Source: Brachionus rotundiformis (taxonomy: Eukaryota; Rotifera; Eurotatoria; Ploima; Brachionidae). From it: 64,000 nt of DNA. Under the pieces are notes generated by a model. That model made no database searches and was not told where the DNA came from. It worked only from the letters and a program-made list of their open reading frames with translations. Made by a program: the position numbers and the translations under genes. The stretch spans positions 4,704,107 through 4,768,106 of the forward strand of contig JAESIW010000200.1 of NCBI GenBank assembly GCA_016802295.1. Direction: 5' to 3'. Below are positions 1 to 12,588 of the stretch, one piece after another (the first letter of the stretch is position 1; each line of letters begins with the position of its first letter).

Positions 1-147
1 TTCAGCAGCTGGTTTCTTGGGGGCGGCAACCTTCTTTTTGGTTGAAGTCTTAGCCTTGGAAGGTGCAGGGGTAGGTTCAGCTGGTGCTGCTTCGACTGTT
101 GGTTCGGAAGCAGTTGGGGTAGTAGAGGCTTGGGCTGATTCAGACAT
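1..147 (-). CDS. Linker histone H1-like protein, N-terminal part
   Basis: Reading leftward from an ATG at 147-145, 49 residues are open to the window edge. They begin MSESAQAS, pass through a stretch rich in Ala, Pro, Thr and Glu, and then turn Lys-rich (KAKTSTKKK, APKKPAAE). This is the usual composition of the disordered N-terminal tail of histone H1, which binds linker DNA and compacts chromatin. The globular winged-helix domain would lie outside the window, so the assignment rests on composition, start context and the TATA-type promoter behind it. Another Ala/Lys-rich nuclear protein is possible. Confidence 0.6.
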   Translation of the reverse strand, partial: MSESAQASTTPTASEPTVEAAPAEPTPAPSKAKTSTKKKVAAPKKPAAE

Positions 148-224
148 TTTCTAGTTGAATGTTTATGTTGCTATTAAAATCGATTTAATTGAACTAAGAT
201 ACTCATTGGGAAAAAATATCGCGG

Positions 225-232
225 CTTATATA
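225..232 (-). promoter_or_regulatory. TATA box of the histone-like gene
   Basis: On the minus strand TATATAAG lies about 78 bp upstream of the histone-like ATG. This is the right distance for transcription starting near position 200 with a short leader. It is one of few sharp promoter motifs in an A+T-rich background, but TATA-like strings are easy to find here. Confidence 0.45.
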
Positions 233-1587
233 CTAGCTAGAAAATTTAACTCGTACGGCGGAGAAATAAACTAGAGAAATTTATTTTTTGATAAAAATTA
301 TATTTTTTTTATGTTTCTTATTCAATTTGTGTTCACTGCCATACATAAACGGCCATTAGCCGCCCATAGCAGGAACATAACTGGTCACATATGCACATAT
401 TCTGGTAGCTAATTGATTTATCTATCCATCAATGTAAAAATCATTAGAGTTTTCTGGCAACAATGTTAAAGTTTATGGCAAAAAAAGTAAATTTTATGTT
501 TTATAAATTTATATTTTTTTCATTTTTTCCAATTGTTTGGTCAATTTTAGCTAGTAGTGGGTATATAAAGGGTTTTCATATAATAGAATAATTCATTCTC
601 CATCGAATGGTATGCTTTTTATGACGGCTTTACTGGCAAAAAATTGAGATATTTGGCTTGGAAATAAGACTGTGAAGCACAAATTTTAATAAATTTTGAG
701 TATATTTTACATAGAAAAGATGCATGTTTCAATGTATTTTTCGAGTTATTTTTTCTAGAAATATTATAATTTCGGCCCTTGCGCCTAATAAATTGTTCTT
801 TTATTTTTACGTAAATATCTTCAAATGGATTTATTTCACTGTGCGACCAATGTTCAAATGGCACTCTAACCACACTCAAATTAATTAAGCATCACATATT
901 TTTTTAATTAATGAATTTTCTTTCTGATAATCAAGATAATCCAGAAATGACTGAAAAACCATCAATTAGCTCAACTGTTTCTGCAGACATCTTTTCCAAT
1001 GGTTGAACCACTTCTAAATAGTTAACAATACTTGATCATTTGCTTATTCATTTTATTAATTTTATTTAAGCAATAATTTTTTTATCATTGTAATAGCTGC
1101 TGTATGAGCCAAGAGGAGTAAAATCTGATTAATAGATATTGTTTCATAGTTTCTGTATTAATATATCGGCTTATGGTCTACCAAGTCAGAGTCATATCAA
1201 GTTAAGTTAAACATTTAGAAAGAAACAAAACCTAAGCCGGGATCCACTGGCTTACGATAGTTTCAAACAATTGACTTTTATTTATTAAATAAGTTGAGGA
1301 AATACTTAGAATGGATCGTAGTACTTCTTTTTGGCCTAACCATTTAAAGGAAAGGAAATTTTTTTATTTACTAACAAAAAAAGTTAAAAATTAAATTAAA
1401 TTAAATAATTCATATTTTGAATAATTGATTGCTTCGATAAATATATCGACAGTCTCTATAAATAGTCAGAAATTTGTTGATTTCTTCTCTGTCTATATTT
1501 AACTAACGGTGATTGATTCTCTTTGTAATAAATTATTTTAGTAGGTGTTTTGTTGAAAACTTTGGTGGCTTGGATATGCACTTAAAA

Positions 1588-1745
1588 TGAAAGGAATACG
1601 TATACCGACTAGATCTGTTGGATGGGCTCGTCGAAGGCGACTGAATGTAGGACAATCAGTACTAAGATGGAGATAAATAATGGCGAGACATGGAGAAGGG
1701 AAATGGCTTTGGCAAAGAATCGAATTGAGTGGAAATCCAGAGATA
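1588..1745 (+). pseudogene. Non-LTR reverse-transcriptase C-terminal remnant
   Basis: Two frames joined by a frameshift give a pattern of an Arg-rich segment, then RW, then GETWRREMALAKNRIEW. This matches the C-terminal tail seen in many non-LTR endonuclease/reverse-transcriptase proteins (RxxGRPxxRW...GxxWxxxAxxRxxW). The segment is G+C-richer than its flanks. A stop and the frame change show it is dead. The match is short, so the call is tentative. Confidence 0.35.
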
Positions 1746-3300
1746 TAATAAAATTAAATAAACTAATAAACTAACATTAGGAATTTTCTCAGAATTCTAT
1801 CTTTATTTAATAATTTTATATATATATATTTTTTAAAGCATAATTTTTTTGGAATGGGTACATAGTCACTCCTTTGAGCCGTTTGGTTTAGTTTTAGATT
1901 AGATAGTTGACAAGTATTTAATTTAAATTTTTGTAAAAAATATAGAATAAAGTAAAAAAGAATGAAAATTAAATAATATGATGTGATTTTTTTTTTGATC
2001 TAATAAATAATTCTATGATATTTTATTAGTTAATATAGGTTTTTTAAACAAATTTTTCTTAAGAAAAATTTATTTTAACCTAAAAGTGGTGCAAAGCTAT
2101 TCTTTAGTAAATTATTTCCTATTTAATTATAAAACAATTATTCAGTTTATGTTCAGGTAAAAATAAATATTTCTTATATACTTCATTTCTTAATATTAGA
2201 ACTTTTTTGACCATGATAAAGGTTATTTCAACAAGTTATTCAATGATACAAAGGCTATCATATTGATTATTTATAACTGTTTAAAATAATAAATAAATTA
2301 GTTTATATTATAAAATATTTTTAGTATATTTATTCTCTTTAAAAAAACAAAAAAATATTAAATTGATTTCCAGCGAAAATGGTATTCAAATGCTGAAATA
2401 GTATGATTACCCAATCGATGAATTTAAAAAGAAAATAAAGGCTTATTTCGGAAATGATATGTATTAAATTAGCTTATGTATTATGTGGAAAATATGAAGT
2501 AGAAAATGTATGACGTAGCTTTAATATAAGAAACATAATAAATATATGACCCTTTGACATTAGTATAATATAACATTGAATGATCAAATCAGAGTTCAAG
2601 GAAAAGTAATTCATTTGTTTATCAATGAGTTTTTTTTGTTAGGTAAAAATAGTTAGTAAAGGTTAAGTAAACATATTATAATTATTTGCCCTATTTAATT
2701 TATAATATATGTTTTAATTCATTAAAATAATAGTAAATTATATAATTATTTGAAAATATAAAAGTATTATATCGAGCAATTGAAGGGAAATTCTTTTCTA
2801 TTAATTTCAAACAAAAAATGTTATTTGATTTAAATAAAGATTTAACTTAAGCTTTTTCTTATAATAATATTTTAATTTATTATATAAAAATTCAAATGGA
2901 CTTAAATTAGATGAGATCTAAACGAAGATGTAAGAACAATTCGGAATGTCAATCCTTGATATTCTGAGCATATAAATTAATATCTAAATTTTATTATATT
3001 AATTATTAATATCCAAGTTATTCCTCGAAAATATACGGCAATAAACATAACAGGATATCATTAAAATTATAATAATATTAAAATTTTTTCAAAAATTAAA
3101 ATTAACAGTCATTTTTAAATGTTCATAACATTTTTTTTAATTTTAGCTCAAATAAAGATAATTTTTATACAGTTCAATTATTTTGAAATTAACTCAAATT
3201 TTATTATAAAAATTTATCAATGTTACAGATAGTTTGTTTTGGTTATATTTATCTTTAAATAGTTTTCATTACCTAAAAAAAAAAGGAAATTCTTTCTTAT

Positions 3301-6300
3301 TCAAACTTTTCCGTTCAATTTGGCGTAAAATCCATCCAAATTCATTAGTTGTTGGTGTGAACCCATTTCAGTTACAATGCCATTTTGAAGTACATAAATC
3401 ACGTCTGAATCTCTGATAGTTGATAACCTATGAGCTATCACAATACATGTTCTACCCTGTTGTGCTCTATCAAGGGCCTCTTGAACTATCTTCTCTGATT
3501 CAGTGTCCAAGGCTGAAGTTGCTTCATCCAAAAGCAAAATCTTTGGATCTCTTACCAAAGCCCTTAAATATTTAAAAATATTATACATATACTTGTTAAT
3601 ATATAGATTGAATTAACTAACTCAGTTGAATATAATTATATTTTTAATAAAAAGTAATACCTAGCAATGGCAACTCTTTGCTTCTGGCCACCAGAGAGCT
3701 GAGTTCCCTTTGATCCAACATTAGTTTCATAGCCCTAAAAAATTTAATTTATTTTAAGTTATTTTCACTTAACAACAAATTAATTAAAAGCTACGAGTGG
3801 CAAATTGGATATAAAATCATGAATGTTGGCTTTCTTAGCAGCTTCAATAACTTCTTCTCGAGATACTTGTCTCGAATTGTCACCATAGGCAATATTCTCA
3901 TGAATGGACATGTCAAATAGTATAGGCTCTTGACTCACAATTCCAAATTTAGATCTAAGCCAGTGTAGATTGTAATCAGTCAAATTAATATCATTTAATT
4001 TAATAGTTCCATTGTCTGGATCATAAAATCGCTCCAAAAGCTGAGTTACTGTCGATTTTCCACATCCTGAACTTCCAACAAATGCTATTCGTTGGCCTTC
4101 TTTTACCATAAGATTTAATCTTTTCAAAATTTTGGCATCTGGGCGATTTGGATAGCAAAATTCAACTGACTCAACTAAAATATCTGTTTTGAAATCTTTG
4201 TCTTCAAAAGTTATTCCATCATTTGATTCATAATTATTCATTTTGGTTTGTCTTTCGAATAACTCGAACATTGAATTAACAGCTGCTGTAGCTTTGGCAT
4301 AATCTGGCATTAAACTGGACGCTTGGCCTTTTTAGTTTGAAAAATTTTTTCAAATGTTATATTGAAAATAAGAATATAAAAAGCCTGACCAACTGATTGA
4401 GCACCAAATATAATGCAACTAAATACAAGCATTATATCTTCAAAAGAAATATCAAATAAATTATTCTCAACCAAATGAGCTCCAACAGCAAAAGCAGCTG
4501 CCATTGCATAAAAAGTTATGGATGATGTAAAGCCAAGCATGAATGCAGATATGTTTGACGATCGCATTGCTGCTCTAAATAGATAATATTATTTTTGTTT
4601 AATCAAATATAAGCTAAAAGATAAATATTTTATTACTTGTAAGGAACATCAAGCTTTTTACAGTAAAGATTCCAAAAATAATCTTCTTTATCAAATATTG
4701 TTACAGTTCTTATATTGCTTATTGCTTCAATACTTATCTAATTTTATCAATATTTAATTAATTAATTTTTTAATTTTTTCAAATAAATAGTTACATTTCC
4801 GGCATCCTCTAATACTTTTTTATCTGTACCAGAGAATCCAGTCAGCATTTTAGTTTGCAATACACCACCGATAATCATAAAAGGCACAAATGCCAAAATA
4901 GTCAAAGCAATTGCCCAGCCAAATACAAGAGCCAAAATAAGACCGATTCCAAGATTTCCCAAGTTCATTAAAAGTGCACCTATTCTAATGCCAGCAGCCT
5001 AATCAAATTTCAGATTTAATTAACAGATTCTAGATTATTTTTAATGATAAGTATTACGCCTTGTACTGCTGCAGCTTCAACAGCTAGTTTGGTACAAAGC
5101 TTGCCAACTGAATTATCGGGACTATCAAACCAGGCAATTTCCTGTTGAAGCATTGTTTTAAAACCCATTGACCTAAGTCTTTTTGTCAAATTTTCTCCTG
5201 AAAATCCAAACATAGTATTCTAAAATAGAATAATTGATAGAATAATTAAAATTTTAATTTCAATTAAATTATTAAAATTATTTTAAAACCAATTTATACC
5301 TGCAAAAAATTGCTCAAAAAAGTTACAACACCAAACACAATGAACAGAATCGAATACAGAATAATAGACTCTTCTTGTTTTTTTTCATCACATTCAGAAA
5401 ATATGGCAATAGCTTTGCTAAAAACAATTGAAAAGGCTGGTTGAATTGCACCACTTATCAAACTTGCCAAGCTACCTAACAAAATGAAATACCATTCTGG
5501 AGCATTTAGTTTAAAAACTTTAAACATTGAAACATCTTTCTTCTAAAAATATTTTGTAAAAAAATCAAAAAAAAAACAAAACAAACAATTTACTTTGTCC
5601 TTTTTTTTATCAACTTCTTTCTCATTTAAGTCGGATAGATTGCTTTTTTCAGTTTCTAAAGCTTGCTCCTTAATAGATGGCTTTTCATCAATTGTTGGCT
5701 TTATATTTCTCAAAGTTGTTTGAGAATCCATTCCAGTTTGCTGTGTCAAAACCAATTTATAATATAGACCTTTTTTACTCATCAAATCAGGATGAGTCCC
5801 ATTTTCTTTTACCTTGCCATCTTCAAAAGCAAAAATAATATCTGCATTTAGTATAGTTGATAGTCTGTGAGCCACAATTATTGTCGTGCGACCCAATCTA
5901 GCCTTGTCTAAAGCAGCCTGGACAATAGATTCAGATTCGTTGTCTAAGGCCGATGTTGCTTCATCTAATAAAAGAACTTTTGGATTTCTAACTAAAGCTC
6001 GAGCTATGGCAATTCGCTGTTTTTGACCTCCAGACAATTGACCACCACGGTCACCTACTTTTGTATCATATTTCTTTTTGACAAATAAACAAAGAGACGA
6101 ACAAACAAAGCAATAAACAATTTTACCTCGGGAAGATCCATGATAAAATCATGTGCATTAGCATTTTTGGCAGCTTCAATAATTTCTTCATCAGTTGCAT
6201 TTTCTTTGCCAAATCCAATGTTTTCTTTGATGGTAGTGTTAAATAAAATTGGTTCCTGATTAACAACCCCTATTTGTGATCTGAGCCACTTAACATTCAA

Positions 6301-8062
6301 AGACTTTAAATCATTTCCATCAAGTTTGACACTGCCATCCAATGGATCATAAAAACGTTGTATCAATTGAATGCATGTTGATTTTCCTTTTATCAATAAA
6401 AACATTCTATCTATATAAACAAAAATAATAATGAGAAAACTACCACATCCTGATAAGCCCACAAGAGCCACAGTGGAACCTGATTTAATTCTTAGATTTA
6501 TTCCATTCAAAATATTTATATCAGCTCTTGATGGATAGCTAAAATTCACATTTTCAAATTCAATAGATCCAGTTACATCATCGAATTGATCACCTTCGTT
6601 AGATGATGTATCAATAGTTGGTTTCTTTTAAGTTTTAGAATAAAATTATATTTTTTTTCTAAACCTACTCTATCAATTATATTAAAAACTTCAAAAGCTG
6701 CGCCTCTACTTGTAGCCAGTGTTCCTACGAATGGACCAGCGTTACCCAAACTAAAGATAGCTATTATTATGCTGAAAAATACAAGCAAGATTGTTCCAAT
6801 TGTATATTCTGGTAATCCAGTTGTAGGATCAATGTTTAAACTTAATGTCCATCCGTACCAAAATCCGAGAGCATACGCGCAATTAATTACTATCCAAATA
6901 AAACCCATCAATAGCCCATTGATGGTTGCCTTTCTAATTCCCAATTTTTTCGCTTCATCAAGCTTTTTTTCATAGCGTTTGTGTTCCTTTTGTGCCCCGT
7001 TGAATGCAAAAACTGTACGAATAGCAGTGAAAACTTCCTCAGCAACAGCACCAGCTTTTGCATATGATTTAAGCTCATTTGAAGCTAAAACTTCAGCAAT
7101 CTTAAATTAAATTGTTATTTTGGACTCAAAATAAGCTTATATTATTGCTTTTGTAAACATGATAGCAGATGCAAATATTAACGGTGACAAAGATAAAATG
7201 ACAAGAGTAAGTTTCCAGCCCTTGACAAAACCAATTACAATACCACCGACAAAAGTTGCCAAATTCTGAATCGCATTTCCAAATTTATCACCAAAAGCAT
7301 CTTTTATCTTGTCAACATCGCTATTCAGTTCAAATTAAATAATTTTAATTAAATTAGAAATTAATTTTACTCTGTTAATCGATTTGTAAGCTCACCACTT
7401 TTATAAACATCAAACCAGCCAATATCTTGTTTTAATATTGATGAGAATAAATTTTTACGAATGGCTCTTGCCTGTCTGTGAGATGGCATGAGCCAAAATG
7501 CAACTTGAAAATAACTCAATATCATTGTTGCTATTCCCAAGACTAGTAAATGTTTAGTTTTATTTGAAATATTTTATTTCTAATAAAGACAGTGAGACTA
7601 ACTTATTAAATAAATTATTTGATCTCTTAATGAATCTGTCAATGGACTCAAATCAACAGAAGGAGTTGTTACACTCGCAGGTAGGTTACATAATTTTCCA
7701 AAGTTGGTAAATCCATCTATAATATTTGTAAAAACAAGTATCATCAAAGGCATAGTAACTCCATTTGCTAAGGCACCAATCGTTCCTATTACCATAAAAA
7801 ATATATCCAATTTAGTTGCATATCTAAACTTAAATTAAAAAGTTTTAATACTGTTTTAATTTAGTCAACATTTTTTTACCAAGGTAAAAAATGAGACTAC
7901 TTTTGGTTTTGGTTTTTTTTCACTATTCCAACAGCTAAATTTAGATCTAAAATTTATTCAACAATTATTTAAATCGTTTTTTTAATTTTTTTAATATCAC
8001 TTTTTTGAATTTTTCTTTGATGGATCTTTCAAATCTGGTATACTTGAATTTTCCACTTTCAT
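3301..8062 (-). CDS. ABCB-type multidrug transporter (P-glycoprotein-like), 17 exons
   Basis: Exons (minus): 8062-8001, 7934-7880, 7828-7603, 7542-7371, 7320-7149, 7100-6669, 6624-6444, 6386-6127, 6073-5594, 5542-5300, 5219-5058, 4998-4795, 4737-4637, 4574-4390, 4321-3795, 3734-3661, 3562-3301. The phases close to 1265 aa, the normal full-transporter length. The order is TMD1-NBD1-linker-TMD2-NBD2. NBD1 has Walker A GLSGCGKST (split by an intron), SGGQ, and Walker B LLLDEATSALD. NBD2 has GSSGCGKST, LSGGQ and the same Walker B. Both H-loops (AHRLST) are present. Such pumps export hydrophobic compounds and xenobiotics across the plasma membrane using ATP. The intron after 7149 seems to use a GC donor. 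The start is the first ATG that gives an open frame into exon 2. All catalytic motifs are intact. Confidence 0.93.
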
Positions 8063-10007
8063 GTTGTCATTTAAATTTATATTTTCCTAAATATATTTTG
8101 AGGAAATTTATTATTTTATTGTTTATTTAAAAGTAGGCTTATCAAAAATGATGTATAGTATTTTAAATATCACATAAAAGTAAATATCCTCAAACAGTCA
8201 GTTTTCAATTTTTTTATAAATGATATTCTAAGAGATTATACAACTAATTTTTCTCGTTTCTTCCTTTTCCATGCTATATGATAGAATCATGAAATTAGAA
8301 ATTGGTTAAAGAAATTGTAAAAAAAAATTGGAACTTCCAAATTTTATTTTGAAAAAAAAAACAAAGGCAAAAGCGAAGGATAAAAATCGAGAAAGCAATT
8401 AATTAATAACTAAGCTTAAACTTAAATCAAATATAGATAATAATAAGTCAAAAGAATTGTTCATATCGACATAAATAAGGATCCTATTGAGCCAGTCAAT
8501 TAAAAATAAAGAATTAGCTTTAGAAAAAAAATTAATCAAAGAAATTGGATTTGATGATTTACAAAACAAAAATTTTTATTTTTACTGTAGGCTAACGTAT
8601 ACAAAATCATTTTAATTACCCCAAAAAACTAGTAAATAACGGGTAAAAATTATATCAGAGCCTAGCTTTTAGCTTTTTAATTTATTAAGCTAATAATTAC
8701 TCTTTTTTTAATAAATATTTACTTAAAACAACTTATAATTGGAAACTTTCAAAATCTAAAAATTTTATATTTCTAAAAATTAAGCCATGAATTAATCCAA
8801 ATATGAAATTTCTTTTTAAAAAAGCTATTTAATAGAAACTTCTAGAAAAAAGAGTTCATTTTATTCCACATTTTAATTTATTTAAAAAAGCATTCCATTT
8901 TAATTCTGTGAAAAAATTCTTTTGTTTGATTTTGTGAAAATAAATTATTTAATTTTAAATTCGTTATAAAGCATTTTTTTTGCTGACTTAATGTTTAAGT
9001 CTGATCAGAAAAAAAATTAATGTTATTTTTCAATTAGAAAATAAAATTAAAAAATCAAAATATATGAATTCTAGAATAAAATTAAAGAAAATCATATGAT
9101 TTAAAGATTCTGATTAAAGGGTTTTAAATTAAAAATTAATGTAAAGAAGAACGTTTATTAGTCTAATTCTAAACCGAATCAAACCTTTTAAAAACCAAAA
9201 AAATGTGATGTATTTACAAATATTTTGCATAAGAATTAATCATTGTTACCAGAGCAACCTATCCTTAAAAAGAATTAAAAAAATTATTTTTATTATTTTT
9301 AATATTGATAATACTACCATTAAAGAAATTGGCAAGGTATAAATTAGTTTTGAAATAATTTTTAATATAATTAAATTAAAATTTTAATTATTCTATCAAT
9401 TATTCTATTTTAGAATACTATGTTTGGATTTTCAGGAGAAAATTTGACAAAAAGACTTAGGTCAATGGGTTTTAAAACAATGCTTCAACAGGAAATTGCC
9501 TGGTTTAGATAAGTATTGAAGCAATAAGCAATATAAGAACTGTTATTATTTCTGATAGAGATTATCATTTGATTACCAAATCAGATTAATGAAATATTAT
9601 CTCAAACTATATATTCCTGAGCCAAGACCGTTTACCAGAGGGCGAGGACCAGCCACCACTCAGCTAAGAATTTTTATTTTTATCCAAGACTAAATCGTCT
9701 TTCGTCTAAATCCTATTATAATCATAAGTTCTAATTTTGGCAAAAGTTGAAAGATTATTATTTCTTTAGTTTGATTTACCTGTAATTTTTTAAAATCACT
9801 TATTATATTCTTTAATAATATAAAAACTATTATTCCGGAATTTTTTTTCTCTTAATATTTACATTTTTTTAATAAATTAAAAAAATAAACAATAAAATAG
9901 CTTTATAAAAAAAATCCTTTGTTGATTAATTAAACAAAACCCAAAAAATATAAACTTAAATAAAATTATATTATTTTCTAGAAAAATTAATATAAAATTT
10001 TTAACAA
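8063..10007. other. Intergenic, A+T-rich, with an ABC exon fragment
   Basis: No gene is seen between the ABC transporter start and the MFS stop. The only structured content is the inverted exon copy at about 9375-9570, listed separately. The remainder is A/T runs and short poly-A/T stretches. Confidence 0.6.
9375..9570 (+). pseudogene. Inverted duplicated fragment of the ABCB gene (exons 11 and 13)
   Basis: Positions about 9377-9508 repeat, on the opposite strand, the end of intron 10 plus the first ~92 bp of exon 11 of the neighbouring transporter (5219-5128), with no difference I can see. Immediately after, from about 9509, the sequence continues as a copy of the start of exon 13 (from 4737), including its acceptor AG, and this part diverges after ~45 bp. 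Exon 12 and two introns are missing. Intron sequence is retained, so this is a rearranged genomic duplication and not a processed copy. It cannot encode a transporter. Confidence 0.88.
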
Positions 10008-11506
10008 TTAAATATCATCTCCATTCGATTTTTTTACATTAAAAATAAAGCCCATAGACCAACCTTAGCAAATAAACTTATAAATAATTCAAAACTAATT
10101 GTTAATTGCTTACCAATAAGTGAAATACATGAGCCAATAAAAAACAACCAAAACCAACCTATCTGTTCAGTATAGGATGCCAGATAAGCTATGATACAAA
10201 CATTTGGAAGACTAAAAAAATGTATAGAACCAAATATGGCGTTAAAATTCTTTTGACCAAAGCATTTTGCAATTGTGGTAGGTATCATCACCGGAAGACC
10301 ACATAGACATAAATAAATAACACATACCCAAATCAAATACAATATTTTGATATCAAAAAACTTGTTGAAATAAATCGTACTCACTAAAGCAATAGTCAAT
10401 GTAGATAAAAGTAAATAGCAAATTTTGAATGGAACTCTGTCAATCAAATATCCCCAGAAAAATCTTCCAAGTGAATTAAAAATGCTACTCACAGATCCGA
10501 CAGTAGCCAAAAATTTATCATCGTCTATGAACGAAATGCCAAATGCCTTATAAAATGCAACAATAAATCCAGGGGCTACACTTGTGGTACAAATAATTGC
10601 CACAAACATAAAATAAACAGGGCTTCTAAACGCATCAGATAAACTCAGACCTTCATTAGGTGAACTGTAGTTTACTCCAAGGCTGTTTACATTTTCAATA
10701 GATTGAACTAAATTTCCTTTATCTGACTCAGGCAACTCTTCGCTATTTATTGACAGTGGCTCATTTGGCTCTTCGATATATTTTGCCAACAAAGAAAGGC
10801 CTATTAGTTGTAAAATTACATAACACAAACCAAGAATTAAAAAAACTTTAGGAACACGTTCAAGCAAATCCAAATGCAGCTTGGAAAAATATCTTTTCCA
10901 AAATTAGCCGTGTTTAAAAGCAAAATAATTGTCTTACTTTTCATCCGGAAACCTGGAAGAGTATGGCTTATCTGGCGCATAATTGTTTGGATTAATGTAA
11001 AAAGTTTGCATTTGGTCAAATACAATTGCACTTGCTCCATAGCCAAACAAAATGGCTGAATTAGCCAAACCTTTTTTTTCAGGAAACCACTTCATAGCTA
11101 TTGATAAGGGACCAATGTACGCAAAACCTGTTCCGATTCCAGTCATTATACCATAAGTTAACATGGTTAGCGCAAACGATAGTTTTAAAGTTAAAAATGT
11201 CAAGGCTACGCCGGCACTCATTATCAGACAACCGGACAAAATGGTCAGTCTCAAGCTAACTTTATATTTGGAATTCATAAAGCCACTGGTTAGAGTTCCA
11301 AAAGCAAAAGCCAAGTTGTATACAGTTGATATCCAAATGGATTTTGAATAGCGAATATCATTGCCGACATACTCTCTTAAGTAAGAGATCATGTAGGGAC
11401 TTAAGTTACCAAATGAATAAGATGAACCAAGAGAGAAATGAATCAAAAAGCCACCTATTAGAGTTGACCATTTTTGATGCCTGTATGGTAGAAGTTTATA
11501 GAGCAT
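10008..11506 (-). CDS. MFS transporter, oxalate/formate antiporter or monocarboxylate-carrier-like
   Basis: Three exons (11506-10938, 10892-10114, 10063-10008) close to 467 aa. The protein has about 12 hydrophobic segments in two sixes separated by a hydrophilic loop rich in Ser, Glu and Asn. N-terminal motifs (GGFLIHFSLGSSYSFGN, WFPEKKGLA after helix 5) resemble the OFA/MCT branch of the major facilitator superfamily, which moves small organic anions. A likely role is plasma-membrane carboxylate transport, but the substrate cannot be read from sequence. The last intron (10113-10064) removes an in-frame alternative tail and yields a short C-terminus ending NGDDI. No breaks are seen. Confidence 0.8.
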
Positions 11507-12588
11507 TTTGCGTCGAAATGATTTTTAAAATCTAAATTTTCATCAAAATTCAAAATTTTTTTCATCAAATTTAGATAAGATTTAGTCAGATGATTTTGTC
11601 TTTTTTGTCTAATTATGCTTGTTTATGTTTAGTTCTAAGCGAACCTAAAAAGTCGAATGATTTCTCATAAAAAATTTTGAAAAAGCCACTTTAGACTTTA
11701 AAACTTTAGATGTATAATTTAATGTCTTAGGATTATTTTAATATCAAATGTCTACTCAATATAGACTTAGTAAGAAGTAAAATTATATAATGTTGTTTTA
11801 TTTTTAGTATGAATCATTTATACTCAATTATCAAAATTATCGTTAGTAAAGATAATTTTTATTCTATTTCAATTCAATAAAATTTTTAGAAAAATTGATA
11901 GCTTTAATTAAAATTAAAGCGAATTTGGATGAGAATCGATATTTTTTAGCTAAAAAAATAGTTTTTTACTGTTAATTTTTAAAAACTTTGGCAAAACTTT
12001 GCTGAGAGACTGTTTAAATTACCAAAAAATGTACAAAAAATTTACTTTAAAATTCAAACTTGTTTCTTTCATCAAAATTATAAATTATTTCATCAATTTA
12101 TCTAAATTTTTACATTTTAGGAAAAATTCTTAAATTAAAAATTAAATTAGTATAACAAAAGGTAAATTTCTTAATATAATAAAAAAAATAATTGATCTAT
12201 TAATGAATTTCTTCTCAAAATAGACTGTAAAAATATTTTTACAAATAAGAATGACTGTAATTTATTGATCTCCTTATTAGACATCAAATATTGAATAATA
12301 TAATAGTTTTTAAATTTATTAAATTTCTTTTCAATTTTTTTTTCATATGATGCTCAAAAAACTAAAAATTAGATATCATATTAGTAACATTTCGGTGATC
12401 TCATTAACAAAAGCCATAAATTAAAAATATCATTGACAAACTGTCACCAACAAGATGTAATTTTAATCAAAAATTAAAAAAAGTAATATATTTCTTTAAT
12501 AATTAATTACTTAAATTATTAAGATTCTGATTTAAAAACGATCAAGATTTAAAATTTGAAATCACTTTAATTTTAATTAAAACTAATC
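11507..12588. other. Intergenic, A+T-rich
   Basis: This stretch lies between the divergent MFS (minus) and CAP (plus) genes, so it should hold both promoters. No sharp motif stands out from the A/T background and no coding segment is recognised. Confidence 0.6.

Larger units (their letters stand above)
148..3300. other. Intergenic, A+T-rich
   Basis: There is no convincing gene between the histone-like start and the 3' end of the ABC transporter. A second TATA-like site, TATATAAAG at 562-570 (plus), has no recognisable gene behind it. The reverse open frame at 619-879 has no recognisable domain. A small retroelement remnant is listed separately. The rest is long A and T runs. Confidence 0.6.

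Noticed and set aside
619..879. 86-codon reverse frame near an orphan TATA box
   Set aside because: No domain, no splice partners, low-complexity Lys/Asn composition. The TATA-like site is on the other strand.
10837..11535. Plus-strand frames opposite the MFS gene
   Set aside because: Antisense shadows of transmembrane helices. No motifs.
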